The notes: generated from the sequence alone by a model not told the origin. Shown: positions 9,065 to 17,987, numbered from the stretch's first letter. The stretch is 64,000 nucleotides of DNA from Janibacter cremeus (GCF_013409205.1 NZ_JACCAE010000001.1:496001-560000); one strand, 5' to 3'. Numbers and translations are program-made.

Positions 9065-10711
9065 TCAGAAGGGCGCCACCTCCGGGAGCCGAGCAAAGAC
9101 ATCGGTCTTCTCTGACGGCTCCCTGTCGACGACGGCCGCCAACCAATCGATGTTCGCCCCCTGCGAAGGGGGCGAGGCCAGCTCTCCCCCTTCGTCCTCC
9201 GTGTGGATCCACTGGGCCGGGAAGGTCATGGCAGCAACGCCGCCCGGGCTGATCCACTCGGAGGTACCATCCGCGCTCTGGCGGTGGGTCCACCGGGCGG
9301 AGTGCTTGAGCCGGTGGTGGTGGCGGCAGAGTCCGGAGAGGTTGGCCGGGGTGGAGGGACCAGCGGGCCATGGGGTGGCGTGGTCCAGGTCGGCACCGTG
9401 CTCGAGTCCGCTCTTGCGGACCCGTCGGTGGCAGCCCCACATGCGACAGACCTCGTCGCGGGCGGCAACGAACTCGCGCATCGAGTCCGTGATGACGTAG
9501 CGCGGGTTCGAGGTCTCGACAAGGGTGCCGGTACGGGCGTCGAGGAGGGCTCGGGAGACCCTCGTCTCGAGGTTGCTGACGATGGCGGCCACTGCGTCTG
9601 GCGGGATGTAGCCGACGCCGGGGATGTCGCACCCGCTGACCCATGTCGGCGACCCGTTGGGGCCGAGCGACGCCGGGACCTGGGAGGTGACGGCGTCGCC
9701 CGCCCACTCCTCGGCGATCACGTCGACCGCATCAGCGCCGTCGCCGGTGACGAGTCGCCCTTCCCGGGCGGTGGGGCCGTGCAGGTCCTGGCCGATCGTC
9801 GTTCCGAGTTGGTCACCGTGTGCGCGTTCGCCCCCTTCGTAGGGGGCGAAGGCGATCCGGGACGCCGCTGAGGTGATGACGGGGATGCCCAGGCGGACTT
9901 GCGCGGAGACCTCGACGCCGCTCAGGGCGAGGTCGGCCAGGCCCCATGCACGGGCAGCTCCGGCGGTGAGGTCCGGGTCCTCGGTGAGACGTTGTGCAGC
10001 GGCCTCATCGATGGCGCACTTCAGTGCCAGTCCGATCTCGCTGGGGAGGGTGGCGTGGAGGTCGGTGGTGCCGACCGGGCCGGCGCTGAAGCGGGCATCC
10101 AGTTGCTCGCGGCGGTTGCGCTTGCTCTCGCCGCTCAGCAGGTCGGGTTGAGCGCGCTGGAGGATCCGGCGGCACGCCTTGCGGATCTCGCGCTCCTCCA
10201 GCTCGACGATGCGTATCGAGTCGGGGCGGCCGCGCATTGGGGCGAGGAGGTGCTCGACCACGGCTACGACGGCGTGCGGCTCGGCCAGACGGGTCTCCTT
10301 GGCGACGATGCCCATGGCCCGCTCCCGAAGTCGACCGTCGGCGATGAGGTCGGCGAGCTCGTGCAGGTCGGTGACTGCGCGGGCAGCGAGGTCGCACCGA
10401 TCACGGGCTTCGAAGGTGCTGGCCCGCAGGGTGACGCCGACCGCCTCGACAGCGAACTCTGCGACCTCGCCCTGGCGCAGGTGGACGGCGCGGTGGATCC
10501 CGTCCGGACCGCGCTCCTCACCCCAGCGCACGGCTTGCCCGATCACCGAGAGCTCCAAGGCATCGGCCGCCCGTCGGAGTCGCTCTGTGGTCTCGAGGAC
10601 CTGCGTCAGCGTCCGCTCGTCGGCTCGGCCGCCGCGCGCGCTCACCCCCTCGCGGGCGCTACTGAGTCCTCGGAAGGACTCTTCCACCAGGGCCAGCTCT
10701 TCTTCGAACAT
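9065..10711 (-). CDS. 13E12-repeat family protein: DUF222 plus HNH endonuclease domain, about 548 aa
   Basis: The long N-terminal DUF222 region is followed near residue 415 by an HNH domain (CRMWGCHRR, DLDHATPW, NLSGLCRHHHRLKH). This family is multicopy in actinobacteria and its biology is unclear; mobility or DNA processing is often proposed. Two stretches of the protein, FAPYEGGERAHG and ASPPSQGANIDW, are encoded by perfect palindromes (9827-9850 and 9054-9075 region at 9154-9175), so short repeat DNA appears to have been accepted in frame. The frame continues to a TTG at 10741; I took the ATG at 10711 (MFEEELALVEE), and neither has a good ribosome-binding site. Confidence 0.85.
   Translation of the reverse strand: MFEEELALVEESFRGLSSAREGVSARGGRADERTLTQVLETTERLRRAADALELSVIGQAVRWGEERGPDGIHRAVHLRQGEVAEFAVEAVGVTLRASTFEARDRCDLAARAVTDLHELADLIADGRLRERAMGIVAKETRLAEPHAVVAVVEHLLAPMRGRPDSIRIVELEEREIRKACRRILQRAQPDLLSGESKRNRREQLDARFSAGPVGTTDLHATLPSEIGLALKCAIDEAAAQRLTEDPDLTAGAARAWGLADLALSGVEVSAQVRLGIPVITSAASRIAFAPYEGGERAHGDQLGTTIGQDLHGPTAREGRLVTGDGADAVDVIAEEWAGDAVTSQVPASLGPNGSPTWVSGCDIPGVGYIPPDAVAAIVSNLETRVSRALLDARTGTLVETSNPRYVITDSMREFVAARDEVCRMWGCHRRVRKSGLEHGADLDHATPWPAGPSTPANLSGLCRHHHRLKHSARWTHRQSADGTSEWISPGGVAAMTFPAQWIHTEDEGGELASPPSQGANIDWLAAVVDREPSEKTDVFARLPEVAPF
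9154..9175. repeat. Small palindrome carrying CGAAGGGGG, inside the 13E12 gene
   Basis: TCGCCCCC (9154-9161) and GGGGGCGA (9168-9175) are perfect arms around TGCGAA. The 9-mer CGAAGGGGG spans 9164-9172. A matching palindrome lies about 670 bases away in the same gene. Confidence 0.7.
9827..9850. repeat. Second small palindrome of the same type inside the 13E12 gene
   Basis: TTCGCCCCCT (9827-9836) and AGGGGGCGAA (9841-9850) are perfect 10-base arms around TCGT. The stretch is read in frame as part of FAPYEGGERA on the minus strand, so the repeat adds residues without breaking the gene. Confidence 0.75.
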
Positions 10712-10809
10712 GTGATCGAGTCTGTCAGGGGGGTGTGACAACGCACTGGCGTCCGACCTGCTGAGGCACCAGGGTGTGCAGTGGCAGGGCGAAGGGGGAA
10801 AGGACGGCC

Positions 10810-11013
10810 ATGAGCTCCGAACGTTCGCCTCGTGATGAAGAGGTGCTGATGACCGACCTCAAGATCGGCGATCAGTTCAGTTTCGACGGATCCGTATACA
10901 CCGTGGCGGAGCCGCCCCAGTCAGTTTGGGGCGTGGTTGAGCTGTGGGTCGAGGAGCTGAACTGGCCATTGCAGGGGTCAGAGACCAGCACCGTTGAGCC
11001 GATCATCGCCTGA
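10810..11013 (+). CDS. Small acidic protein of unknown function, 67 aa
   Basis: I do not recognise it. The product begins MSSERSPRDEEVL and has a beta-rich core (KIGDQFSFDGSVYTVAEPPQSVWG, VELWVEELNWPL) resembling small single-domain proteins. The ATG at 10810 was chosen because AAAGGA lies about 6 bases upstream; other in-frame ATGs are at 10774 and 10849. It ends 49 bases before the NUDIX gene and probably belongs to the same lower-GC unit. Its role there is unknown. Confidence 0.5.
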   Translation: MSSERSPRDEEVLMTDLKIGDQFSFDGSVYTVAEPPQSVWGVVELWVEELNWPLQGSETSTVEPIIA

Positions 11014-11062
11014 TCAACAGGACCTTCTAAGCTCATTGACAGCGCACGTCCGGAAGGAATCT

Positions 11063-11455
11063 ATGAAGAAGTCCATCGACGTGGTCGGTGCAGTCATCGT
11101 GTCCGACCACCGAATCCTCTGCGCCCAGCGAGCGACCGGTCCCTTGGCCGAAATGTGGGAGTTTCCGGGCGGGAAGATTGAGGCCGGCGAAACACCAGCA
11201 GAGGCACTGAAGCGCGAGGTCACCGAGGAGCTGGGCTGTCAGATCTCTGTCGATGAGCGGATCACGACAACGCGATATGAGTACGACTTCGCCCTGATCA
11301 CGCTGATGACCTTCTACTGCCGACTCCTCACAGGCGAGCCTGAGCTCACTGAGCACCAAGCCGTGAGGTGGCTGCCAGCGGCGGACCTGTCGCAACTTGA
11401 TTGGGCGCCAGCGGATGTCCCGGCGGTCCAACTCATTCAGGCGACGTACATGTAA
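11063..11455 (+). CDS. NUDIX hydrolase, MutT/CTP-pyrophosphatase-like, 130 aa
   Basis: The Nudix box G-X5-E-X7-REVTEELG is complete (GGKIEAGETPAEALKREV and TEELGC, about residues 35-58), with a MutT-like start MKKSIDVVGAVI and the hairpin WEFPGGKIE. The family hydrolyses nucleoside diphosphates linked to X, typically oxidised or non-canonical NTPs. The ATG at 11063 is preceded by GGAAGGA at good spacing. The gene precedes a PLD-helicase-DUF3427 gene by 54 bases in the same direction, in a stretch with lower GC than the flanks. Its job may be nucleotide processing for that partner rather than housekeeping. Confidence 0.88.
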   Translation: MKKSIDVVGAVIVSDHRILCAQRATGPLAEMWEFPGGKIEAGETPAEALKREVTEELGCQISVDERITTTRYEYDFALITLMTFYCRLLTGEPELTEHQAVRWLPAADLSQLDWAPADVPAVQLIQATYM

Positions 11456-11509
11456 CGAATCACGGTATCCACCAGCGGGATATCGCCCGTCACTGGCAAG
11501 CTCCACTCC

Positions 11510-14500
11510 GTGACCTTCAATGATGCGCTTCCCGAGGGTATGTACGAGTCGCTGCTGACTGCTCGACTCGAGAAGTTGCTCGCTGAGCGTCCCGACGACA
11601 CCCGTCTGATCTACGACGTCGACAGTGGGGATGAGCCGCACGTTCTGGCACGCCATGTCCGCACTGCCGTCGAACGTGCCCTCCGTGATGAGAAGGATCC
11701 AGCGCAAAGGCGCGAGATCGTCAATCGGATCCTCGCTCAGCTGGGCAATGTGACTGATCTGCTCGGCTCCGGTAGCCGCCAGCTTCACTTCCTCCACCGA
11801 CCAGCAGGTCCCGGTGTGGAGTACGTCGCGCCAGATCGTCCGTCCACTCCCCTCTCTGACGCAGCGCTCCTGACAAACTCGATCGGTGAGCCCAGCCTGG
11901 GTTCTGAACTGCGCGCCGAGCTAGAGACTGCCGACTCGGTTGACCTACTCATCGCCTTCGTGAAGTGGTACGGACTACGGCTGCTGGAACCTCAACTGCG
12001 GCGACTGCACGACAGAGGGATCCCCCTTCGCGTCATCACCACGACCTACATGGGTGCCACAGAACGCCAGGCTCTCGATCGTCTCGTGAACCAATTCGGC
12101 GCCGAGGTGAAGATCCAGTACGACTCGCTCCGCACACGCCTCCACGCGAAGGCCTGGCTGTTCAACCGCCAAACGGGCTTCAACACCGCCTACGTCGGCT
12201 CCTCTAACCTCTCGCGGGCTGCGCTCCTCGATGGCGTTGAGTGGAATGTCCGGCTCTCCTCGGTCGCAACCCCTGCGTTGATGCACAAGTTCGAAGCCAC
12301 ATTCGAGACCTACTGGAACGACAGCTCGTTCGAGGACTATGACCCGGACCGGGACCGCGACCGACTCGACGATGCTCTCCTCCTCGCATCGGGAAGCGGC
12401 AAGAAGCCCGATCAGGTCACGATCTCGATCTCCGGGCTCGACGTGCAGCCCTTCCCCTACCAAGCTGAGATGTTGGAGGCCCTGGACGTCGAGCGGGTCG
12501 TCCACGACCGCCACCGCAACCTCGTCATTGCAGCCACCGGTACAGGCAAGACAGTGCTCGCGGCACTGGACTATCGCCGTCTGAGCCAGAGCGAAGGGCG
12601 TGCTCCTCGGCTTCTCTTCGTGGCTCACCGACAGGAGATCCTGACGCAGAGCCTGCGGACCTACCGGGAGGTGCTCCGCGACCAAGACTTCGGTGAACTC
12701 TACGTCGGCGGGGCTCGCCCCGAACGCTGGGAGCACGTCTTCGCCTCGGTGCAGTCGCTCAACTCGTACGGGGTCAGCAGCATCCCTGCAGGCCACTTCG
12801 AGGTCGTCGTCATCGACGAGTTCCATCACGCTCAGGCACGCACCTATCGCACGCTCCTTGATCACCTCGAGCCATCCGAGTTGCTCGGCCTGACAGCCAC
12901 ACCGGAGCGAGCCGACGGGACGGATGTCGCCCAGACATTCTTCGATGGCCGAATCGCCGCTGAACTTCGGTTGTGGGATGCCTTGGCCTCGGAATTGCTC
13001 TCCCCGTTCCACTACTTCGGCATTGCAGACGGCACCGATCTCAGTGCCATTACCTGGAAGCGAGGCGCGTACAGCACGGAGGAGCTGGAGAGGGTTTACA
13101 CCGGCAATGACGCCCGAGCGGCGCTGATCCTGCAAGCCGTCCGCGATAAGATCGTCAACCCACGAACCATGAAGGCCCTCGGATTCTGCGTCTCGGTAGC
13201 GCATGCCGAGTACATGGCGCGAGTGTTCACAGACGCCGGCATCCCTGCAGCGGCAGTGACGAGCAACCCCAGGAGCGCCGATCGCGCTGAGGCCTTGGCT
13301 GACGTGCGTGCAGGTCGACTGGCCGTTGTCTTCACCGTCGACATGTTCAACGAAGGCGTCGACCTGCCGTCTGTCGATACCGTGCTGTTTCTCCGCCCGA
13401 CCGAGTCGGCCACGGTCTTCCTGCAACAGCTGGGCCGAGGGCTCCGTCGGGCCGATGACAAGGCGGTCCTGACTGCGCTGGACTTCGTTGGTCACCAGAA
13501 CAAGTCATTCCGGTTCGCAGACCGATTCCGGGCCATGACCGGCAGTACCCGTAAGGGGCTCGCCGACCAGGTCGACAAGGGGTTCCCGTTCTTGCCGTCT
13601 GGCTGCCAGATCGTCCTGGACCAACAGACGCAGGACGTCGTCCTCGACAACCTCAAGGGTCAGCTGACGACTCGATGGAAGGCTCTCGCGGCCGAGCTGA
13701 AGAAGCACCCCACCGATGAACTCTCGACCTATCTCAACGAGACCAACGTCGATCTGGCAGATGTCGTCAAAGCTGACCGGTCGTGGACGCGCCTACGACG
13801 CGACGCAGACCTACCGACAGCGCCAGCCGGCCCCCAGGAACACTTGCTTCTCAAGCGCGTCCGGGCGTTTACGCACGTCGACGACCCCGAGCGTGCACAG
13901 GCCTATCTGACGTGGCTGAGTGACGACGCACCTGCCTATGGTGCAGCCAGCTCGCGAATGCAGGAGTTCGGCCGGATGCTCTTCTTCTCGCTCTGGACGG
14001 GAGGGGGTGGCTTCACGACCTATGACGCAGGGCTGCGGGCTCTGCGGGACGAAGCGAACGTGCGCAACGACCTTCGGCAGGTGATCGAGATTGGACTCGA
14101 CCACGCAACTCACGTCACGCGCCCACTCATCGGAGACATCGGCCACCTGCCACTGCGCGTGCACGGTCGGTACACGCGCGAGCAAGCCGTCGCAGCGCTT
14201 CGGTACGCGTCCTTGGGCGGACGCGCCCCCAACAGCTTCCGTGAAGGTGTCCTGCACTCCCCCGAGATCGACTCCGACGCCTTCTTCATCACGCTCAAGA
14301 AGTCTGAGGCGGACTACTCGCCGACGACGATGTATCGGGACTATGCGATCAGTCCAGAGCTCTTCCACTGGGAGTCGCAGTCCAGCACCACCGTGCGATC
14401 AGCAACGGGCCAGCGGTACATCAATCACGAGTCCGAGGGCACCCATATTCTGCTGTTCGCGAGGGACAGCAAGGTCAATGACTTCGGCGGAGGCGTTCCG

Positions 14501-14623
14501 TATGTCTTCCTGGGGCCGGCTTCCTATGTGAGCCACAAGGGAGAGCGACCGATCGCTTTCACCTGGCGACTGCACAACCTGCTTCCCCAGAGCATCTACC
14601 TCACAGCAGCTGCCGCTTCATAG
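11510..14623 (+). CDS. PLD-type nuclease, superfamily 2 helicase and DUF3427 in one chain, 1037 aa
   Basis: Three regions are visible. Residues about 120-260 form a phospholipase-D-like nuclease with one HxK motif (RLHAKAWLF, His212 and Lys214) and the following GSSNLS. Residues about 300-690 form a DEAD/DEAH-type motor: AATGTGKTVLAALDY (Lys347), VVVIDEFHHAQ, LGLTATPERADG, FTVDMFNEGVDLP and LQQLGRGLRRAD. The C-terminal third (about 700-1037) matches DUF3427 in layout. An ATP-driven nuclease acting on nucleic acid is the likely activity. The GTG start at 11510 has a weak ribosome site; ATG at 11540 is an alternative. No frameshift or missing motif is seen. Similar modules are common in defence-rich islands, but I cannot name a described system. 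Confidence 0.88.
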   Translation: MTFNDALPEGMYESLLTARLEKLLAERPDDTRLIYDVDSGDEPHVLARHVRTAVERALRDEKDPAQRREIVNRILAQLGNVTDLLGSGSRQLHFLHRPAGPGVEYVAPDRPSTPLSDAALLTNSIGEPSLGSELRAELETADSVDLLIAFVKWYGLRLLEPQLRRLHDRGIPLRVITTTYMGATERQALDRLVNQFGAEVKIQYDSLRTRLHAKAWLFNRQTGFNTAYVGSSNLSRAALLDGVEWNVRLSSVATPALMHKFEATFETYWNDSSFEDYDPDRDRDRLDDALLLASGSGKKPDQVTISISGLDVQPFPYQAEMLEALDVERVVHDRHRNLVIAATGTGKTVLAALDYRRLSQSEGRAPRLLFVAHRQEILTQSLRTYREVLRDQDFGELYVGGARPERWEHVFASVQSLNSYGVSSIPAGHFEVVVIDEFHHAQARTYRTLLDHLEPSELLGLTATPERADGTDVAQTFFDGRIAAELRLWDALASELLSPFHYFGIADGTDLSAITWKRGAYSTEELERVYTGNDARAALILQAVRDKIVNPRTMKALGFCVSVAHAEYMARVFTDAGIPAAAVTSNPRSADRAEALADVRAGRLAVVFTVDMFNEGVDLPSVDTVLFLRPTESATVFLQQLGRGLRRADDKAVLTALDFVGHQNKSFRFADRFRAMTGSTRKGLADQVDKGFPFLPSGCQIVLDQQTQDVVLDNLKGQLTTRWKALAAELKKHPTDELSTYLNETNVDLADVVKADRSWTRLRRDADLPTAPAGPQEHLLLKRVRAFTHVDDPERAQAYLTWLSDDAPAYGAASSRMQEFGRMLFFSLWTGGGGFTTYDAGLRALRDEANVRNDLRQVIEIGLDHATHVTRPLIGDIGHLPLRVHGRYTREQAVAALRYASLGGRAPNSFREGVLHSPEIDSDAFFITLKKSEADYSPTTMYRDYAISPELFHWESQSSTTVRSATGQRYINHESEGTHILLFARDSKVNDFGGGVPYVFLGPASYVSHKGERPIAFTWRLHNLLPQSIYLTAAAAS

Positions 14624-14665
14624 GACTGCGTCCATTGCAAGTCATGGCGGACAGAGAACAGAAGC

Positions 14666-14703
14666 GTGGCCGGCCTCGACGAAGAGCCATCGAGGCCGGC
14701 CAC
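14666..14703. terminator. Strong hairpin between helicase gene and convergent small gene
   Basis: GTGGCCGGCCTCGA (14666-14679) and TCGAGGCCGGCCAC (14690-14703) are perfect 14-base arms around a 10-base loop. It lies between the stops of two convergent genes (14623 and 14713) and should end transcription in both directions. Confidence 0.8.
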
Positions 14704-14712
14704 TCAGAGGGT

Positions 14713-14823
14713 CTACTTACCCTTCTTCTTCCCGGAGTTCCCGAGCTTGTACGTGGTGTTCGGGCTGGACTTGGCGTGCTTCTTCGTGATGAAGCGTCCA
14801 GACTTAGCACTCTTGTAAGCCAT
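14713..14823 (-). CDS. Very small basic protein, 36 aa, with an ideal ribosome-binding site
   Basis: The minus strand encodes a 36-residue peptide starting MAYKSAKSGRFITKKHAK and ending NSGKKKGK; 12 of its residues are Lys or Arg and there are no Cys or Trp. AAGGAGGTGA, a nearly complete anti-16S match, lies 6 bases before the ATG, which strongly supports translation. The pattern KSAKSGRFVTK followed by a Ser/Pro/Thr stretch recalls a widespread family of unnamed tiny bacterial proteins. A nucleic-acid or ribosome-binding role is only a guess from the charge. It lies between two strong hairpins, as an independent transcription unit between the helicase gene and nrdJ. Confidence 0.75.
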   Translation of the reverse strand: MAYKSAKSGRFITKKHAKSSPNTTYKLGNSGKKKGK

Positions 14824-14916
14824 GAGTCTCACCTCCTTCCGCGCTCGTACTTGTGTGACGAGCAGGGATGAGTGATCCTGGCAACCCCAGAGAGGGACAG
14901 GAGCTCATCTCCTGCT

Positions 14917-14950
14917 GTCGGGCCCCGGTTGTAGGAAACCGGGGCCCGAC
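14917..14950. terminator. Strong hairpin downstream of nrdJ
   Basis: GTCGGGCCCCGGTT (14917-14930) pairs perfectly with AACCGGGGCCCGAC (14937-14950) around GTAGGA. It starts 15 bases after the nrdJ stop on the minus strand and also insulates nrdJ from the small gene beyond. Confidence 0.8.
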
Positions 14951-14964
14951 GTCTATTCAGTCGA

Positions 14965-17859
14965 TCAGCTGCAACCGCTGGTCGAGCCGCAACCCTCGCA
15001 GACGTAGCAGGAGCCGGCGGGGCGCATCTTGGTCCCGCAGGTCATGCACATCGGTGCGTCCGAGGCCTTGCCCTGGAGCTTCTCCATCAGCTCGGCCGAG
15101 GAGTGGACCGTGGCGTCGGCCTCGCGGGTGGAGGCGCTGCCGCTGCCGGAGTTGTCGCTCGACTCCTCCTTGGCGACCGGCTTGGTCTCCTTGGTGGCCA
15201 CGGTCTGGCTGTAGGACTCGTCGTCGTAGTCCTCGTCATCGTCGGAGGACGACGGGGCGTACGAGCCGGTCTCCAGCTGGCGCGAGCGCTCATCGGCGGT
15301 GTGGATGCCCATGAAGGACCGGGTGTCGAAGTCCAGGTAGTCCAGCGCCAGACGACGGAAGACATAGTCCATGATCGACTGCGCCATCCGCACGTCCGGG
15401 TCGTCCGTCATGCCGGCCGGCTCGAAGCGCAGGTTGGTGAACTTCTCGACGTAGGTCTCCAGCGGGACACCGTGCTGCAGCGCGATCGAGATCGCGATCG
15501 AGAAGGCATCCATCAGGCCGGCCAGGGTCGAGCCCTGCTTGCCGAACTTCAGGAAGATCTCGCCCAGCTCACCGTCCTCGTAGGTGCCCGAGGTCAGGTA
15601 CCCCTCGGCCCCACCCACGGCGAAGCTCGTGGTCTGCGAGGCGCGACGCTTCGGGAGGCGACGACGCAGCGGGCGGTACTCGATGACCTTCTCCGCCGCG
15701 CCGGCCGCAGCGGCCTCCGCGTCGGCCTTGGCCCCCTTCGCCGTGGACCCGCCATCAGACAGCGGCTGACCGACCTTGCAGTTGTCGCGGTAGACCGCCA
15801 GGGCCTTCAGGCCGAGCTTCCACCCCTGGGAGTAGACGTCCGCGATCTCCTCGACCGTGGCGCTCTCCGGCAGGTTGACCGTCTTGGAGATCGCGCCGGA
15901 GAGGAAGGGCTGCACCGCAGCCATCATCCGCACGTGACCCATCGGCGCGATGGCGCGCTGACCCATGGCGGTGTCGAAGACCTCGTAGTGCTCCGGCTTC
16001 AGACCCGGGGCGTCGATGACGTGGCCCTTGTCGGCGATGTACTCCACGATCGCCTCGGAGGTCTCCTCGGTGTAACCGAGCAACTTCAGCGCACGCGGGA
16101 TCGTCAGGTTGACGATCTGCATCGAGCCGCCACCGACGAGCTTCTTGAACTTCACCAGCGAGAAGTCCGGCTCGATGCCCGTGGTGTCGCAGTCCATCAT
16201 GAAGCCGATCGTCCCGGTCGGGGCGAGCACCGACGCCTGCGCGTTGCGGTAGCCGTTCTTCTCCCCGACCTTCACGACCGCATCCCAGGCCTTGGTGGCC
16301 TGCTGGTGGATCGAGCGGTCCATCGTGTGCAGCGTGCGGATCTCGTCGTTGGCCGCCTGGTGCTTGCGCATGACCCGCTTGTGCGCGTCGGCGTTGCGGG
16401 CGTAACCGGCGTACGGCCCGACGATGCCGGCCATCTCGGCGGAGCGCTTGTAGGAGGCACCCGTCAGCAGCGAGGTGATCGACGCCGCGAGGGCGCGACC
16501 GCCGTCGGAGTCGTAGCCGTGACCGGTCGCCATGAGCAGCGCACCGAGGTTGGCGTAGCCGATGCCCAGCTGGCGGAAGTCACGCGTGGTGTCACCGATC
16601 GCCTCGGTCGGGAAGTCAGCGAAGCAGATCGAGATGTCCATCGCGGTGATGACCAGCTCCGCGACCTTCTGGAAGCGCTCGGCGTCGAAGGTGTCGTCGT
16701 CACCGAGGAACTTCAGCAGGTTCAGCGAGGCGAGGTTGCAGGAGGAGTTGTCCAGGGACATGTACTCGCTGCACGGGTTGGACGCGGTGATCCGGCCCGA
16801 CTCGGGGTTGGTGTGCCAGTCGTTGATCGTGTCGTCGTACTGGATGCCCGGGTCGGCGCACTCCCACGCGGCCTGGGCGATCTTGCCCATCAGCTCGCGG
16901 GCGTCGACGCTCTCGATGACCGAGCCGTCGGTGCGCGACTTCAGACCGAAGTCGGTGCCCTCGTCGACCGCGCGCATGAACTCGTCGTTGACACGCACCG
17001 AGTTGTTCGCGTTCTGGTACTGCACGGAGGTGATGTCCGAGCCGCCGAGGTCCATGTCGAAGCCGGCGTCACGCAGCGCACGGATCTTGTGCTCCTCCTT
17101 GGCCTTCGTCTCGACGAACTCCTCGATGTCCGGGTGGTCGACGTCCAGGACGACCATCTTCGCCGCGCGACGGGTCGCGCCACCGGACTTGATCGTGCCC
17201 GCGGAGGCGTCGGCACCACGCATGAAGGAGACCGGGCCGGAGGCGGTGCCACCGGAGGAGAGCAGCTCCTTGGAGGAGCGGATGCGCGAGAGGTTCAGGC
17301 CGGCACCGGAGCCGCCCTTGAAGATGAAGCCCTCCTCCTTGTACCAACCCAGGATCGAGTCCATGGAGTCATCGACGGAGAGGATGAAGCACGCGCTGAC
17401 CTGCTGCGGGCTCTTGGTCCCGACGTTGAACCACACCGGGGAGTTGAAGCTGAAGATCTGGTGGAGCAGGGCGTAGGTGAGCTCGTGCTCGAAGATCTCG
17501 GCGTCGGTGTCCGTGGCGAAGTACCCGTTGTCCTTGCCGGCCTTGACATAGGTGAGCACGACACGGTCGATGAGCTGCTTCAGGCCGGTCTCGCGCTGCG
17601 GGGTGTCGAGAGCGCCGCGGAAGTACTTCGTCGTGACGATCGTCGAGGCGTTCAGCGACCAGAAGTCGGGGAACTCGACTCCGCGCTGCTCGAAGATCGT
17701 CGCGCCGGTCTTCCAGTTCTGCTGGACGACGTCACGCTTCTCCCAGGTGACCTCGTCATAGGGGTGGACGCCCTCAGTGGTGTGGATGCGCTCGATCGTC
17801 AGCCCCTTGGTCGTGCGGGAGCCGCGACGTGCGCTGGACTTACCGGCGGTCTCGGTCAT
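14965..17859 (-). CDS. nrdJ: Vitamin B12-dependent ribonucleotide reductase (class II), 964 aa
   Basis: Reduces ribonucleotides to deoxyribonucleotides using adenosylcobalamin as the radical source, in the cytosol and independent of oxygen. Motifs of the RNR barrel are clear: NSPVWFNVGT, FIFKGGSGAGLNLSRIRSS, NPCSEYMSLDNSSCNLASLN and APTGTIGFMMDCDTTGIEPD. A low-complexity Ser/Asp/Glu linker (about 860-925) leads to a Cys-rich tail, CMTCGTKM then CYVCEGCGS, the usual redox-active/zinc end of NrdJ. The ATG at 17859 is preceded by GAGGAGAGAAG; the frame stays open upstream. It follows nrdR on the same strand after a hairpin-containing gap. No cobalamin riboswitch is visible in the 128-base leader. 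Confidence 0.96.
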   Translation of the reverse strand: MTETAGKSSARRGSRTTKGLTIERIHTTEGVHPYDEVTWEKRDVVQQNWKTGATIFEQRGVEFPDFWSLNASTIVTTKYFRGALDTPQRETGLKQLIDRVVLTYVKAGKDNGYFATDTDAEIFEHELTYALLHQIFSFNSPVWFNVGTKSPQQVSACFILSVDDSMDSILGWYKEEGFIFKGGSGAGLNLSRIRSSKELLSSGGTASGPVSFMRGADASAGTIKSGGATRRAAKMVVLDVDHPDIEEFVETKAKEEHKIRALRDAGFDMDLGGSDITSVQYQNANNSVRVNDEFMRAVDEGTDFGLKSRTDGSVIESVDARELMGKIAQAAWECADPGIQYDDTINDWHTNPESGRITASNPCSEYMSLDNSSCNLASLNLLKFLGDDDTFDAERFQKVAELVITAMDISICFADFPTEAIGDTTRDFRQLGIGYANLGALLMATGHGYDSDGGRALAASITSLLTGASYKRSAEMAGIVGPYAGYARNADAHKRVMRKHQAANDEIRTLHTMDRSIHQQATKAWDAVVKVGEKNGYRNAQASVLAPTGTIGFMMDCDTTGIEPDFSLVKFKKLVGGGSMQIVNLTIPRALKLLGYTEETSEAIVEYIADKGHVIDAPGLKPEHYEVFDTAMGQRAIAPMGHVRMMAAVQPFLSGAISKTVNLPESATVEEIADVYSQGWKLGLKALAVYRDNCKVGQPLSDGGSTAKGAKADAEAAAAGAAEKVIEYRPLRRRLPKRRASQTTSFAVGGAEGYLTSGTYEDGELGEIFLKFGKQGSTLAGLMDAFSIAISIALQHGVPLETYVEKFTNLRFEPAGMTDDPDVRMAQSIMDYVFRRLALDYLDFDTRSFMGIHTADERSRQLETGSYAPSSSDDDEDYDDESYSQTVATKETKPVAKEESSDNSGSGSASTREADATVHSSAELMEKLQGKASDAPMCMTCGTKMRPAGSCYVCEGCGSTSGCS

Positions 17860-17947
17860 GCTCTTCTCTCCTCGGTCCCTGTCTGGACGGTTCTCTTGCT
17901 GCGTGCGGTCTGATGTGAAGGTGAGTTGGCTACGAACCACGGTGTCA

Positions 17948-17984
17948 CCGGGTACCGACAGCCCACTCGCGTGTCGGTACCCGG
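17948..17984. terminator. Hairpin between nrdR and nrdJ
   Basis: CCGGGTACCGACA (17948-17960) and TGTCGGTACCCGG (17972-17984) are perfect 13-base arms around an 11-base loop, 3 bases beyond the nrdR stop. It could end or attenuate the nrdR transcript before nrdJ. No separate NrdR box is seen between it and nrdJ. Confidence 0.7.
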
Positions 17985-17987
17985 GAT

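Noticed and set aside
15103..17913. Plus-strand frame of 936 codons opposite nrdJ
   Set aside because: nrdJ motifs on the minus strand are diagnostic; the opposite frame has no domain and no ribosome site.
17860..17947. Possible cobalamin riboswitch before nrdJ
   Set aside because: No B12-box-like GCCACTG or suitable long structured leader is present.
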